From positions 62,001-126,000 of the forward strand of contig DASVPY010000034.1 of assembly GCA_036389395.1 (NCBI GenBank): a stretch of 64,000 nt of DNA, read 5' to 3'. The translations under genes and the position numbers were made by a program. The stretch is from QHXQ01 sp036389395. GTDB lineage: Bacteria; Acidobacteriota; Blastocatellia; Pyrinomonadales; Pyrinomonadaceae. Under the pieces are notes generated by a model. The model was not told where the DNA came from and ran no database searches. It was given only the letters and a program-made list of their open reading frames with translations. This document shows, one piece after another, positions 51,856 to 63,848 of the stretch (the first letter of the stretch is position 1; each line of letters opens with the position of its first letter).

Positions 51856-53211
51856 ATGCTGCAAGACGCCGTCGCCTATTACCACGAACTGCTCGGGGAC
51901 GCCGAACTGGCCGAGTCGTCGCGCGCCCTGCTCGACGAGGGCTTGGAACGCGCCAAGCTGATCTTCGGCGGCCGCCGTCTGTCGCCCTACCTGCGCCCGC
52001 ACTTCGTCACCGAGCGGGACTTCGCGCGCGTGCGCCAGGTGTGCGAGACGGTCTGGGGCGCGATCCAGAAGGTGAAGGACGCGGCGGTCGCCGACCCGGC
52101 GTTGCTCGACGAGTTGGGGCTGACCGAGGTCGAGCGCGAGTTGGTCGCCATCGATCCGGGCTACCGCGAGGTCTCGCCCACCTCAAGGCTCGACTCGTTC
52201 CTGACCGCGGACGCCTACAGCTTCGTCGAGTTGAACGGCGAAAGCCCGGCCGGCATCGCCTACGCCGACGCCGCCTACGACATCTTCCAGTCGCTGCCCG
52301 TCATGCGCCGCTTCGCCGAACGCTACCCGGTGCGCCCGCTCTACGGCCGCCGCCTGCTGCTCGACGTGCTGCTCGACGCCTACGAGGAGTTTCTGGGGCG
52401 CAAGCCCGAGCGTGTGCCGCACATCGCCATCGTAGACCTCAAAGGGCTGCCGACGCAGAAGGAGTTCGAGTTGTTCCGCGAGTTCTTCGAGCGGGAAGGC
52501 TACCCGGCGCGCGTGCTCGCGCCCGAAGAACTTGAGTTCAAAGACGGACGACTGCGCGGCGGCGACTTCGAGATCGACATCGTCTACAAGCGGCTGCTCG
52601 TCAACGAGTACCTGCCGATCATGGCCGCGCAGCCGGCGCTCCTCGACGCCTACCGCGCGCACGCCGTCTGCCTGGTCAACAGCTTCCGCTCGAAGCTGAT
52701 CCACAAGAAGGCGCTCTTCGCCGTCCTGACCAGCGAGCGCCACGCGCACCTCTTCGACGCCGCCGAGCAGGCCGTCATCCGCGCGCACGTCCCCTGGACG
52801 CGCAAGGTGCGCGCGGGCCGCACGCGCCACTACGACGAGGAGATCGACCTGCTCGAATACGCCGCCGCGCGCCGCGACCGGCTCGTCCTGAAGCCCAACG
52901 ACGACTACGGCGGGCACGGCATCTACATCGGCTGGAACACGGACGAGCTGGCCTGGGGCGAGGCCCTGCGCCACGCGCTGGCGAACGGCGACTATCTCTT
53001 GCAGGAGCGCGTGCAGACGGCGCGCGAGACCTTCCCCGCGCTCGCGCCCGACGGCGCGCTCGCCTTCGCCGAGCAGTTAGTCGATCTCGATCCGCTGCTG
53101 TTCAACGGCAAGGTCGGCTCCGCGTTCACGCGGCTGTCGTCTTCGGAGCTGGCCAACGTCACGGCGGGCGGCGGCATGGTGCCGACCTTCATCATCGGCG
53201 CGCCACGTTGA
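51856..53211 (+). CDS. Circularly permuted ATP-grasp family protein
   Basis: A 451-residue protein. VELNGESPAGIAYADA (about residue 122) and the late LKPNDDYGGHGIYIGW (about 345) are typical of the circularly permuted ATP-grasp type 2 family (related to glutathionylspermidine synthetase-like ligases). Such enzymes activate a carboxylate with ATP and join it to an amine or thiol. Neighbouring genes encode a carboxylate-amine ligase and a glutamine amidotransferase, so a small peptide or amide product is plausible; no substrate can be named. Confidence 0.85.
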   Translation: MLQDAVAYYHELLGDAELAESSRALLDEGLERAKLIFGGRRLSPYLRPHFVTERDFARVRQVCETVWGAIQKVKDAAVADPALLDELGLTEVERELVAIDPGYREVSPTSRLDSFLTADAYSFVELNGESPAGIAYADAAYDIFQSLPVMRRFAERYPVRPLYGRRLLLDVLLDAYEEFLGRKPERVPHIAIVDLKGLPTQKEFELFREFFEREGYPARVLAPEELEFKDGRLRGGDFEIDIVYKRLLVNEYLPIMAAQPALLDAYRAHAVCLVNSFRSKLIHKKALFAVLTSERHAHLFDAAEQAVIRAHVPWTRKVRAGRTRHYDEEIDLLEYAAARRDRLVLKPNDDYGGHGIYIGWNTDELAWGEALRHALANGDYLLQERVQTARETFPALAPDGALAFAEQLVDLDPLLFNGKVGSAFTRLSSSELANVTAGGGMVPTFIIGAPR

Positions 53212-53251
53212 CGCGCCTCCGCGCACCCGGCACGACGGGAGGGCACGCGAC

Positions 53252-53590
53252 ATGAGCCAAGAGCCTGAGTCAGACGAGCGCCTGGCCGCCGAGCGGCGGC
53301 AGTTCGACCGCGCGCGCCTGATCGTGGACGTGTTCTTCGACGGCACGGACGCGACCGGCGTCGCCAGCACCAAGGACATCAGCCCCGGCGGCCTCTACAT
53401 GAACACGCAGGCCCACCTGCCCGAAGGCGGGCTGCTCACCCTGCGCCTGCCGTTCCCGGAGGGCGACGTGATCCTCAACGGCGAGGTGGTCTACAGCAAC
53501 CCTGGGCGCGGCGTCGGCGTGCGCTTCCACGGCGTCGGCGAGAAGGATCGGGCGCTGATGGAGCGCGCGCTGGCCGGCAGCGACGGCTGA
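53252..53590 (+). CDS. PilZ-domain protein
   Basis: A 112-residue single-domain protein with the c-di-GMP-binding signature: an arginine cluster ERRQFDRAR near residue 13 and DISPGGLYM near 43. A GGGAGGG ribosome-binding site precedes the ATG at 53252. It likely responds to cyclic di-GMP and regulates a partner. It follows the ATP-grasp gene by 40 bp and precedes an unknown gene by 8 bp. Confidence 0.88.
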   Translation: MSQEPESDERLAAERRQFDRARLIVDVFFDGTDATGVASTKDISPGGLYMNTQAHLPEGGLLTLRLPFPEGDVILNGEVVYSNPGRGVGVRFHGVGEKDRALMERALAGSDG

Positions 53591-53598
53591 CGCGCGGG

Positions 53599-54135
53599 AT
53601 GGCGGCCGACGCCGAGCACTTGCGCTGGCGCGACCTCGCGCCGGACGTGCGCGCCGACCTGACGGGTCGCCTCGCCGGGCTGTGGGGCGCGGCGACGGAC
53701 GAGGCGGCCTTCGACGCGCTGGCCGTGGACAAGCAGCAGGCGCTGCTGCTGCTCTTGCGCCGGCTGCGGCAGCACGAGTTGTGGCCGGTCGTGCGCAGGG
53801 TGACGAACGTGTACGGCGAGGGCGGCGTCGGCATGAGTTTCGACGCCTGGCCGCTGGTGGCGACGACGCTCGGCCGCAGCAAGCTGTTCACGCGCCGCTT
53901 CGCCAACCACGGCGACACGACCGCGGGCTTCTACGAGCGCGGGCGCGCGACGGGCGTACTACATTTTCTGTACGTGGACAAGCCGGGGCAGCCGCGGGCG
54001 TGGGCCGTCCACTTCGACCTCTACAGCCCCGTCCACACGCCGGCCAGCGCCCTGCGCCACCTGCGCCACGAGTTTTTCGGGCGCGCCAAGCCCGACTGGC
54101 GCGCGATTCAAGGGGCGCTCGGCGACACCGCCTGA
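53599..54135 (+). CDS. Hypothetical 178-residue protein
   Basis: A soluble protein with an N-terminal helical region (KQQALLLLLRRLRQHELWPV) and a C-terminal part with FLYVDKPGQPRAWAVHFDLY followed by HLRHEFFGRAKPDW. I do not recognise the family. It starts 8 bp after the PilZ stop, so the two are probably co-translated and may interact. No signal peptide or membrane segment. Confidence 0.65.
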   Translation: MAADAEHLRWRDLAPDVRADLTGRLAGLWGAATDEAAFDALAVDKQQALLLLLRRLRQHELWPVVRRVTNVYGEGGVGMSFDAWPLVATTLGRSKLFTRRFANHGDTTAGFYERGRATGVLHFLYVDKPGQPRAWAVHFDLYSPVHTPASALRHLRHEFFGRAKPDWRAIQGALGDTA

Positions 54136-54157
54136 GCCGCCCGGCCCGCGCCCGGCT

Positions 54158-54186
54158 TTGCGTTCGCCGCGCGCGCCGCTTATGCT
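54158..54186 (+). promoter_or_regulatory. Candidate promoter of carboxylate-amine ligase gene
   Basis: TTGCGT, 17 bp, TATGCT, 32 bp upstream of the ATG at 54219. Confidence 0.5.
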
Positions 54187-54218
54187 CGGCAGCACTTAAG
54201 GAGCGCGGAAGGTACATC

Positions 54219-55325
54219 ATGGATCAATACACCCTCGGCATCGAAGAGGAGTTTCAGATCATCGATCCGCAGACGCGCGAGCTGAAGTCGCACGTCTCGG
54301 AAATGCTCGAAGAGGGGCGGATGCTGCTCGGCGAGCAGGTCAAGCCGGAGATGATCCAGGCGCAGATCGAGGTCGGCACGGGCATCTGCCGCAACATCGA
54401 GGAGGCGCGCGCCGACATCACGCGGCTGCGCGCCATCGTCTCTTCGCTCGCGCGCAAGAACGGCCTCGCCATCGTCGCCGCCTCCACGCACCCGATCTCG
54501 AAGTGGACGGAGCAGCAGATTTACGACGACCCGCACTACGCCCTGCTCATCGAAGAGTTGCAGATGGTCGCGCGCTCGCTGCTCATCTTCGGCCTCCACG
54601 TCCACGTCGGCATCCCCGACCGCGAGCGCCAAATACACATCATGAACGCGGCGCGCTACTTCCTGCCGCACGTCCTCGCGCTCTCCACCTCGTCGCCTTT
54701 CTGGCTCGGCGTCAACTCGGGGCTGAAGTCCTACCGCTCCGAGGTCTTCAAGAAGTTCCCGCGCACCGACATCCCCGACCACTTCGACTCCTACGGCTCG
54801 TTCCAGCGTTACGTCGAACTGCTGCTGAAGACGAACAGCATCAGCAACCCGAAGAAGATCTGGTGGGACGTGCGCCCGCACCCCTTCTTCCCGACGCTTG
54901 AGTTCCGTGTCTGCGACATCCCGACGCGCGTGGACGACACCATCGCGCTCGCCGCCCTCTTCCAGGCCATCGTCTGCAAGCTCGACCGGCTGATCGACCG
55001 CAACCTCGGCTTCCGCCTCTACCGCCGGATGCTGATTCAGGAGAACAAGTGGCGCGCGGTGCGCTACGGACTGGACGGCAAGATGATCGACTTCGGCAAG
55101 CAGACGGAAGTGCCGGTGCGCGATCTGATCCTCGAACTGTTGGAGTTCGTGGACGACGTGCTCGACGACCTCGGCTCGCGCCGCGAGGTCGAACACATCC
55201 ACACGATCCTGGAGCGCGGCACGTCCGCCGACGAACAACTCCAAGTCTTCCGCGAGACGAACGACCTCAAGGCCGTGGTGGATCGCCTGATGGAGCGCAC
55301 CATCGAAAACGTGCCCGCGATGTAA
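54219..55325 (+). CDS. Carboxylate-amine ligase, GCS2/YbdK family
   Basis: A 368-residue ATP-dependent ligase of the glutamate-cysteine ligase 2 superfamily. The N-terminus YTLGIEEEFQIID carries the metal/ATP-binding glutamates. LHVHVGIPDRE, SPFWLGVNSGLKSYRSEVF and TLEFRVCDIPTRVDD are family landmarks. The start is the ATG at 54219 because the family N-terminus begins there. YbdK-like members have weak glutamate-cysteine ligase activity; the true substrates here are unknown. It lies near the ATP-grasp and amidotransferase genes. Confidence 0.92.
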   Translation: MDQYTLGIEEEFQIIDPQTRELKSHVSEMLEEGRMLLGEQVKPEMIQAQIEVGTGICRNIEEARADITRLRAIVSSLARKNGLAIVAASTHPISKWTEQQIYDDPHYALLIEELQMVARSLLIFGLHVHVGIPDRERQIHIMNAARYFLPHVLALSTSSPFWLGVNSGLKSYRSEVFKKFPRTDIPDHFDSYGSFQRYVELLLKTNSISNPKKIWWDVRPHPFFPTLEFRVCDIPTRVDDTIALAALFQAIVCKLDRLIDRNLGFRLYRRMLIQENKWRAVRYGLDGKMIDFGKQTEVPVRDLILELLEFVDDVLDDLGSRREVEHIHTILERGTSADEQLQVFRETNDLKAVVDRLMERTIENVPAM

Positions 55326-55353
55326 GAGCAACGCCAAATAAAACGGGTCGCCC

Positions 55354-55508
55354 GCCGCCGGGAGCGCGCGCATCCCTGCCCGCCAAGAGCGCGTGAGCGC
55401 GAACAAAAACTAGCGGCGGCACTCAACCTCAACGTTGAGTGCCGCCGCTACGTCGTTAGCGTGCTCACGCACGCTTGGCGGGCAGGGATGCCGCGCTCCC
55501 GGCGGCGG
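55354..55508. repeat. 155-bp nested inverted repeat
   Basis: An outer pair of arms (about 55354-55404 and 55457-55508) pairs imperfectly, sharing GCATCCCTGCCCGCCAAG. An inner perfect 17-bp stem (55411-55427 with 55434-55450) surrounds CTCAAC. It fills the gap between two convergent genes and could fold into a large cruciform. No coding content. The inner stem may act as a bidirectional terminator. Confidence 0.88.
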
Positions 55509-55532
55509 CCAGCGCGTCTTTCGTCCGGCCGG

Positions 55533-56465
55533 TTACTGCCGGTGCTGCAAGGCGAGCCGGAGGAAGTTCTCGAAGATGATGCGGCCGTCGCGCGACTCGT
55601 TGACGTGCTCCCAGCGGGTGGCGCGCGTGCGGTCGTAGTCCTCGAAGGATTTCTCCAAGTGGAACTGGACGGTGTAGACGAGTTGCCCGTCGGTGCGCTT
55701 GACCATCATCTGGTTGCGGCAGAAGTAGGCGGTCGCCAGCAGCTTGAAGCCTTCGGGCACGCGGTCGAGTTGCAGCCCGTGGTTCTGCCAGACGCGCAGC
55801 GTGCGCGCCTCGCGCGTGTAGTCCTGCCACAAGGCCGACTGCGGGTCTTTCACGCCCGCGAAGATCGGATCGTCCGGGTCGGTGATGCGGACGAAGCGGT
55901 ACTGGTACTCGAACGGCCGGCGGCTGCGGTTCTCGTGCTGCTCCACGTTGTCGAGCGTGACGACGCGCGCGCCGAAGCCCAGGCCCGCCAACTGGTGGCC
56001 GCCGCAGATGCCGAGCACGGGCGTGCGCGTCGTGCGGACGAACGCGCCGAAGCGTTCGAGCAACGCCTCGTCGTAGAGGTCGAAGTCGCTGAGCGTGCCG
56101 CTCAGGACGATGGCGTCGGGGCGATACTCGCGGGCCGCCTCGGCCACTTCCGACAGGTGCGCGACCTCCATCTCGGGCCGGCGCACGAGCCGCTCGACGT
56201 TGTTGCGGATGTTCGCCAGGGCGAGACCCGACACGTAACGCTCGCGCCGCAGGTGCGAGTCTGTGCGCCGCCCCCACTCTCGGTACGCGACGGGCGAGAG
56301 GTCGCGCCGGTCGCGCAGGAGGTCGTCCACGATCAACACGCGCACGCGCTCGATCCGCTTCTCGATGGGTTCGTAGCGACAGTAAGGGCGCTGGTTGAAA
56401 GGGAAGGGCAACGGCTCCGGCTGGTCGGCCGGGGCGGTCGGTTTAAGCTCTAGTTCCTGCATCAT
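55533..56465 (-). CDS. Class I glutamine amidotransferase-like protein
   Basis: A 310-residue protein with a class I glutamine amidotransferase domain. The nucleophile C154 sits in GICGGHQLAG, and H269-x-E271 in QFHLEKS completes the triad. The N-terminal 75 residues precede the domain (PYCRYEPIEKRIERVRVLIV) and end with RRTDSHLRRERY. It would hydrolyse glutamine and supply ammonia, or act as a glutamyl hydrolase. No synthetase partner is fused; convergent with the YbdK gene, it may complement the ligases of this region. Confidence 0.85.
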   Translation of the reverse strand: MMQELELKPTAPADQPEPLPFPFNQRPYCRYEPIEKRIERVRVLIVDDLLRDRRDLSPVAYREWGRRTDSHLRRERYVSGLALANIRNNVERLVRRPEMEVAHLSEVAEAAREYRPDAIVLSGTLSDFDLYDEALLERFGAFVRTTRTPVLGICGGHQLAGLGFGARVVTLDNVEQHENRSRRPFEYQYRFVRITDPDDPIFAGVKDPQSALWQDYTREARTLRVWQNHGLQLDRVPEGFKLLATAYFCRNQMMVKRTDGQLVYTVQFHLEKSFEDYDRTRATRWEHVNESRDGRIIFENFLRLALQHRQ

Positions 56466-56495
56466 CCTCTGCTGACACCCGCTCGATTTAGACGC

Positions 56496-57059
56496 TCAGG
56501 CGCGCCCCGGCCGTTGTTTGGTGTTCTGATTAAACTGCGGCACGGGCGCGCCGGCCCCCGCCTCTTCCATTTCGCGCCGCGCCGCCTCAAGCAGCCGCCG
56601 CCGCACGCGCGCCCGGAAGGCGGGCGTGCGCCCCGCCGCGTCGCGCTCAACCAGCAATAACATGCGCTGCCACGAAGATTCAAGCTCGTCGGCGAGCGGC
56701 GAGGTGCGCGTGATGTCGTAGGGGACGGCGACGGCCGCGACGCCCGCGCGCGCGAAGACCGCCAGGTAACGCGCCGTCGCCAGGTCGGGGCACGACAAAC
56801 GGCGGCGGCCGACCTTCAACTCGACGCCCAGGAGCGTGTGCTGGACGGCGACTTCCGTCGCGCCGCCCGCCGGCAGTTGGTACGCGCGCGTGCGCAGCGG
56901 GAGGATGCGCTCGCGGTACAGGCGCGGCAGCCACGCCGCGCCGAGTTCGGTCTTGATCGCCTCGGCCAGCGCGTCTGACGCGGCGGCCGGCGCGCGCCGC
57001 ACGCCTCCGGCGGCCGCGGCCGTGCCTCTCTGCCCAACAGCCATAAAGATAGCGCCCAA
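56496..57059 (-). CDS. Hypothetical 187-residue protein
   Basis: A soluble, Ala/Arg-rich protein. A central stretch (VAVQHTLLGVELKVGRRRLS, then CPDLATARYLAVFARAGVAA) looks like a compact alpha/beta domain, reminiscent of a nuclease-type or DUF fold, but I cannot place it. The second half is helical and basic. An ATG five codons inside (57044) is an alternative start. It lies 30 bp before the amidotransferase on the same strand, so the two may be co-transcribed. Function unknown. Confidence 0.6.
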   Translation of the reverse strand: MGAIFMAVGQRGTAAAAGGVRRAPAAASDALAEAIKTELGAAWLPRLYRERILPLRTRAYQLPAGGATEVAVQHTLLGVELKVGRRRLSCPDLATARYLAVFARAGVAAVAVPYDITRTSPLADELESSWQRMLLLVERDAAGRTPAFRARVRRRLLEAARREMEEAGAGAPVPQFNQNTKQRPGRA

Positions 57060-57110
57060 TCTTAACCCGGCCCCTTCGGCTTGTCACTCGGCGCTGGCGC
57101 GCGGCCGTTT

Positions 57111-57194
57111 TTAACACAGAGTACACAGAGGAGACACAGAGGACACAGAGTCTTTACTGTGTCCTCCGTGCTAACTCTGTGGACTCTGTGTTGA
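57111..57194. repeat. ACACAGAGG inverted repeat element
   Basis: Tandem ACACAGAGG/ACACAGAGT units with a complementary CTCTGTGG/CTCTGTGTT arm; the outer 20 bases pair with few mismatches. Same family as 16327-16391. It lies between nuoN and the unknown gene on the same strand. Confidence 0.82.
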
Positions 57195-57234
57195 ACTAAG
57201 TGCCCGCTACAGGCTGCTCTAAATTGATCGGGCG

Positions 57235-58851
57235 CTAACGTCCACCAGCGCGCGCAGTCGTGGCGGTGGGCTGCGCGGCCCGGAAGGCGTCGAGGACGCG
57301 ACCCGGAAAGAGGCCGAGGTAGAAGACGCCGACGACCGTGAGCACGAGCGTCAGCGCGATGGCGGCCGGCACGCGCGGCGCGGCCCACTGCGTCGTGCGC
57401 TCGCGGAAGAACATGACGACCACGAGCCGCAGGTAGTAGTAGGTCGAGACGGCCGTGTTCAAGACGCCCGCGACGACCAGCGCCGTGTACTTCGCGCCGT
57501 CGGGCAACGACGCCAGGTTCAGCGCCGAGCGGAAGACCAGCACCTTGCCTATGAACCCGACGGTCAGCGGCACGCCCAAGAGGCTCAGCAAAAAGAGCGT
57601 CAGCGTGAACGCCAGCACCGGCGCGCGGAAGCCGATGCCGTTGTAGTCCTCAAGCTCGGTGCGGCGGTCGCCGTTGCGCGCGATGAGCGTGACGACGGCG
57701 AACGCGCCCAGGTTCATCACTGCGTAGCCGAGCAGGTAGAAGATGACCGCGCCGACGGCGTCCGCGCGCTGCGCCGGATCGGCCGTCGCGCCCGCCGCGA
57801 CGAACCCGACCAAAGCGTAGCCCGCGTGCGCGATGGACGAGTAGGCCAGCATCCGCTTCACGTTCGTCTGCACGAGCGCCGCGAGGTTGCCCACGGTCAT
57901 CGTCAGGAGCGCCAGCACGTAGAGCGCGTTGACCCACGCGTCGTGGACGGGCGCGACGTTCGACGCGCCGACGACCAGCGGGAAGCCGACCAGGAACGCG
58001 CGCATGAAGGCGGCGAAGCCGGCCGCCTTCGGCCCGGCGGCCATGAAGGCGGTGACGGGCGTGGGCGCGCCCTCGTACACGTCCGGCGTCCAGACGTGGA
58101 ACGGCGCGGTGGCGATCTTGAAGCCGAAGCCCACGAGCAGCATCGCCGCGCCCGCGTAGAGCAGCGCCGGGTAGGCCGTGCCCGTCTCGACGCGGCGCGC
58201 GAGTTCCGTCAGGTTGGTCGTGCCGGCGGTGAACGCGCCGCCGCCCGCCAGCGCCGAGCCGCCGTAGACGAGCGCGATGCCGTAGAGCAGGAACGCGGAC
58301 GAGAACGAGCCGAGGATGAAATACTTCATTGACGACTCGTTCGAGCGCAGGTCTGTGCGGCGGAAGCCGGCCATGACGTAGGTCGAGATCGAGAGCAGCT
58401 CCAGCCCGAGGAAGAGGATGACGAGATCGCCGCCCGCCGCCATCAGCATCATGCCGACGGTGGCGAACAGCAGCAGCGCGTGGAACTCGCCCGCCGGCAG
58501 GTGCTCCCACTCGACCCACAGCATCGAGAGCAGCACGGTGAGCGCCGCGACCACGATGAAGACCAGGGTGAACGCGAGCCGCATCGGGTCGAGCACGATC
58601 ATGCCGTTGTAAGCGGACAGGTTCTGGCCCGGCAGGTCGCGCCAGAGCCAGACGGTCGCGGCGGCCGCGCCGACGAGACCGGCGAGCGACAGCCCGCCCG
58701 TCAGCCAAGGCCGATCCTCGCGGTGCGTCAGCGCGTCCACGAGCATGACGAGCACGCCCACGACCGAGACGACGATCTCCGGCAGCAGGAGCGTCAGGCT
58801 CACGTCGGGCGCGGGCGGCGGCAGCGTTTGCAGTGCGAGCAAGTAGTTCAT
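57235..58851 (-). CDS. nuoN: NADH-quinone oxidoreductase subunit N
   Basis: Antiporter-like membrane subunit of complex I, 538 residues with about fourteen helices. Proton-channel signature residues lie in VLLSMLWVEWEHLPAGEFHA (glutamates in helix 5), AGFGFKIATAPFHVWTPDVY-type segment, and LVQTNVKRMLAYSSIAHAGY (lysine helix). It takes part in proton pumping coupled to NADH or quinone reduction. The ATG at 58851 overlaps the stop of the thioredoxin-like gene by 4 bp. In most complex I operons nuoN directly follows nuoM; here a thioredoxin gene intervenes. Confidence 0.95.
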   Translation of the reverse strand: MNYLLALQTLPPPAPDVSLTLLLPEIVVSVVGVLVMLVDALTHREDRPWLTGGLSLAGLVGAAAATVWLWRDLPGQNLSAYNGMIVLDPMRLAFTLVFIVVAALTVLLSMLWVEWEHLPAGEFHALLLFATVGMMLMAAGGDLVILFLGLELLSISTYVMAGFRRTDLRSNESSMKYFILGSFSSAFLLYGIALVYGGSALAGGGAFTAGTTNLTELARRVETGTAYPALLYAGAAMLLVGFGFKIATAPFHVWTPDVYEGAPTPVTAFMAAGPKAAGFAAFMRAFLVGFPLVVGASNVAPVHDAWVNALYVLALLTMTVGNLAALVQTNVKRMLAYSSIAHAGYALVGFVAAGATADPAQRADAVGAVIFYLLGYAVMNLGAFAVVTLIARNGDRRTELEDYNGIGFRAPVLAFTLTLFLLSLLGVPLTVGFIGKVLVFRSALNLASLPDGAKYTALVVAGVLNTAVSTYYYLRLVVVMFFRERTTQWAAPRVPAAIALTLVLTVVGVFYLGLFPGRVLDAFRAAQPTATTARAGGR

Positions 58852-59405
58852 CGGTTTGGTGCGCCGGCGGGCGCGCGTTCCGCGGTCGGGGCGGCGAGCA
58901 GCGCGTCGAGCCGGGCGCGGATCACTCTCTTGTATTCAATCGGATCGGCCGCCATCCCCGTGTGCTTGGGCGCGGCGAACGCGCCGCGGCGGTCGAAGAA
59001 GACGACCAGCGGCAGGCGCACGCGCTGGCTGAACTGGGCGAAGACGGCGAAGTCGGGGTCGCGCAGGACGGGCAGCGTCAGGTTGTGCGCGCGGGCGTAG
59101 GCGCGCACGCGGTCGTCCGACGCCTGCTGCCGCGTGTCCACGCTGACCCAGAGGAAGCGCACGGGCTTTTGCGCGTACTCCACTTTCAACTCTTCGAGCG
59201 CCGTCAACTCCCACTCGCACGGCTTGCACCACGTCGCGCCGAAGGAGACGAGCACCACCGCCCCCCGCATCTCCGCCACGTCGTACCGCTTGCCGTCCAC
59301 GCCCTTCAGCTTCAGCGTCACGGGCGCGTCCGTCTGCGCCGCGGCCCCCACGGCACAAGCGAGCAGCAGCGCGCCGCCGCACAGCCAACGCGCCGCGCCC
59401 CGCAT
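58848..59405 (-). CDS. Exported TlpA-like thioredoxin between nuoM and nuoN
   Basis: A 185-residue protein. The signal peptide (WLCGGALLLACAVGAAA) is preceded by an ATG at 59405 (MRGAARWLCGG), preferred over one ten codons upstream. The thioredoxin core contains GATWCKPCEWEL, with the redox pair C-K-P-C, and the family cis-proline region RLPLVVFFDRRG. It probably reduces or handles disulfides in the periplasm, perhaps of apocytochromes c or of complex I partners. The gene sits inside the nuo operon with a 4-bp overlap to nuoN. Confidence 0.88.
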   Translation of the reverse strand: MRGAARWLCGGALLLACAVGAAAQTDAPVTLKLKGVDGKRYDVAEMRGAVVLVSFGATWCKPCEWELTALEELKVEYAQKPVRFLWVSVDTRQQASDDRVRAYARAHNLTLPVLRDPDFAVFAQFSQRVRLPLVVFFDRRGAFAAPKHTGMAADPIEYKRVIRARLDALLAAPTAERAPAGAPNR

Positions 59406-59436
59406 CACAAGTCTAAAATCACAACTGAACGTCATT

Positions 59437-59467
59437 CAGCTAACAGCCAACTGCTAACAGCTAACAG

Positions 59468-59470
<3 letters not shown>
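59437..59470. repeat. GCTAACA heptamer tandem
   Basis: About four and a half 7-bp units (GCTAACA / GCCAACT) in direct order, overlapping the last codons and the stop of nuoM and preceding the thioredoxin gene. No inverted arm. Another of the short-period intergenic elements. Confidence 0.8.
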
Positions 59471-61036
<1,566 letters not shown>

Positions 61037-61041
61037 AAGCT

Positions 61042-63435
<2,394 letters not shown>

Positions 63436-63444
63436 AGAGATTTA

Positions 63445-63535
63445 TTCATTGACTCATCGGTTCATTGATTCATTTAGTCATTTGCTCATTGAACCCATGA
63501 ACCGATGAACCGATGAACCAACGGATCAATTTCAC
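63445..63535. repeat. TCATTGA / GATGAACC short-period inverted repeat
   Basis: Left arm of TTCATTGA-TTCATTTA-type 7-8 bp units and right arm of three GATGAACC units, partly complementary (CATCGGTTCAT with ATGAACCGATG), filling the gap between nuoK and nuoL. Confidence 0.8.
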
Positions 63536-63834
63536 AGTTTCAACAGGCTCGCGTCGTCCACGTCGAGCGACTCGCGGTTGCGGAAGACGGCGAGGATGAT
63601 GCCTAAGCCCACCGCCGCCTCGGCCGCGGCCACCGTCATGACGATGAAGACGAACAGTTGCCCCGACGCGTCGCGGAAGTAGCTGGAGAAGGCCACGAGC
63701 GTCAGGTTCACCGAGTTCAGCATCAGCTCGATGCACATGAACATGGCGATGGCGTTGCGCTTCACGATCACGCCCGCGACGCCGATGGTGAACAGCACGG
63801 CCGACAAGGCCAGATACCACTTCAGCGGAATCAT
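63532..63834 (-). CDS. nuoK: NADH-quinone oxidoreductase subunit K
   Basis: Small 100-residue complex I subunit with three helices. The key membrane glutamates are visible: one in FMCIELMLNSVNL and one in VAAAEAAVGLGI. Length matches the family. Its stop is next to the short-period repeat before nuoL. Co-directional with the other nuo genes. Confidence 0.96.
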   Translation of the reverse strand: MIPLKWYLALSAVLFTIGVAGVIVKRNAIAMFMCIELMLNSVNLTLVAFSSYFRDASGQLFVFIVMTVAAAEAAVGLGIILAVFRNRESLDVDDASLLKL

Positions 63835-63848
63835 CGCTCGCTCGCTCC

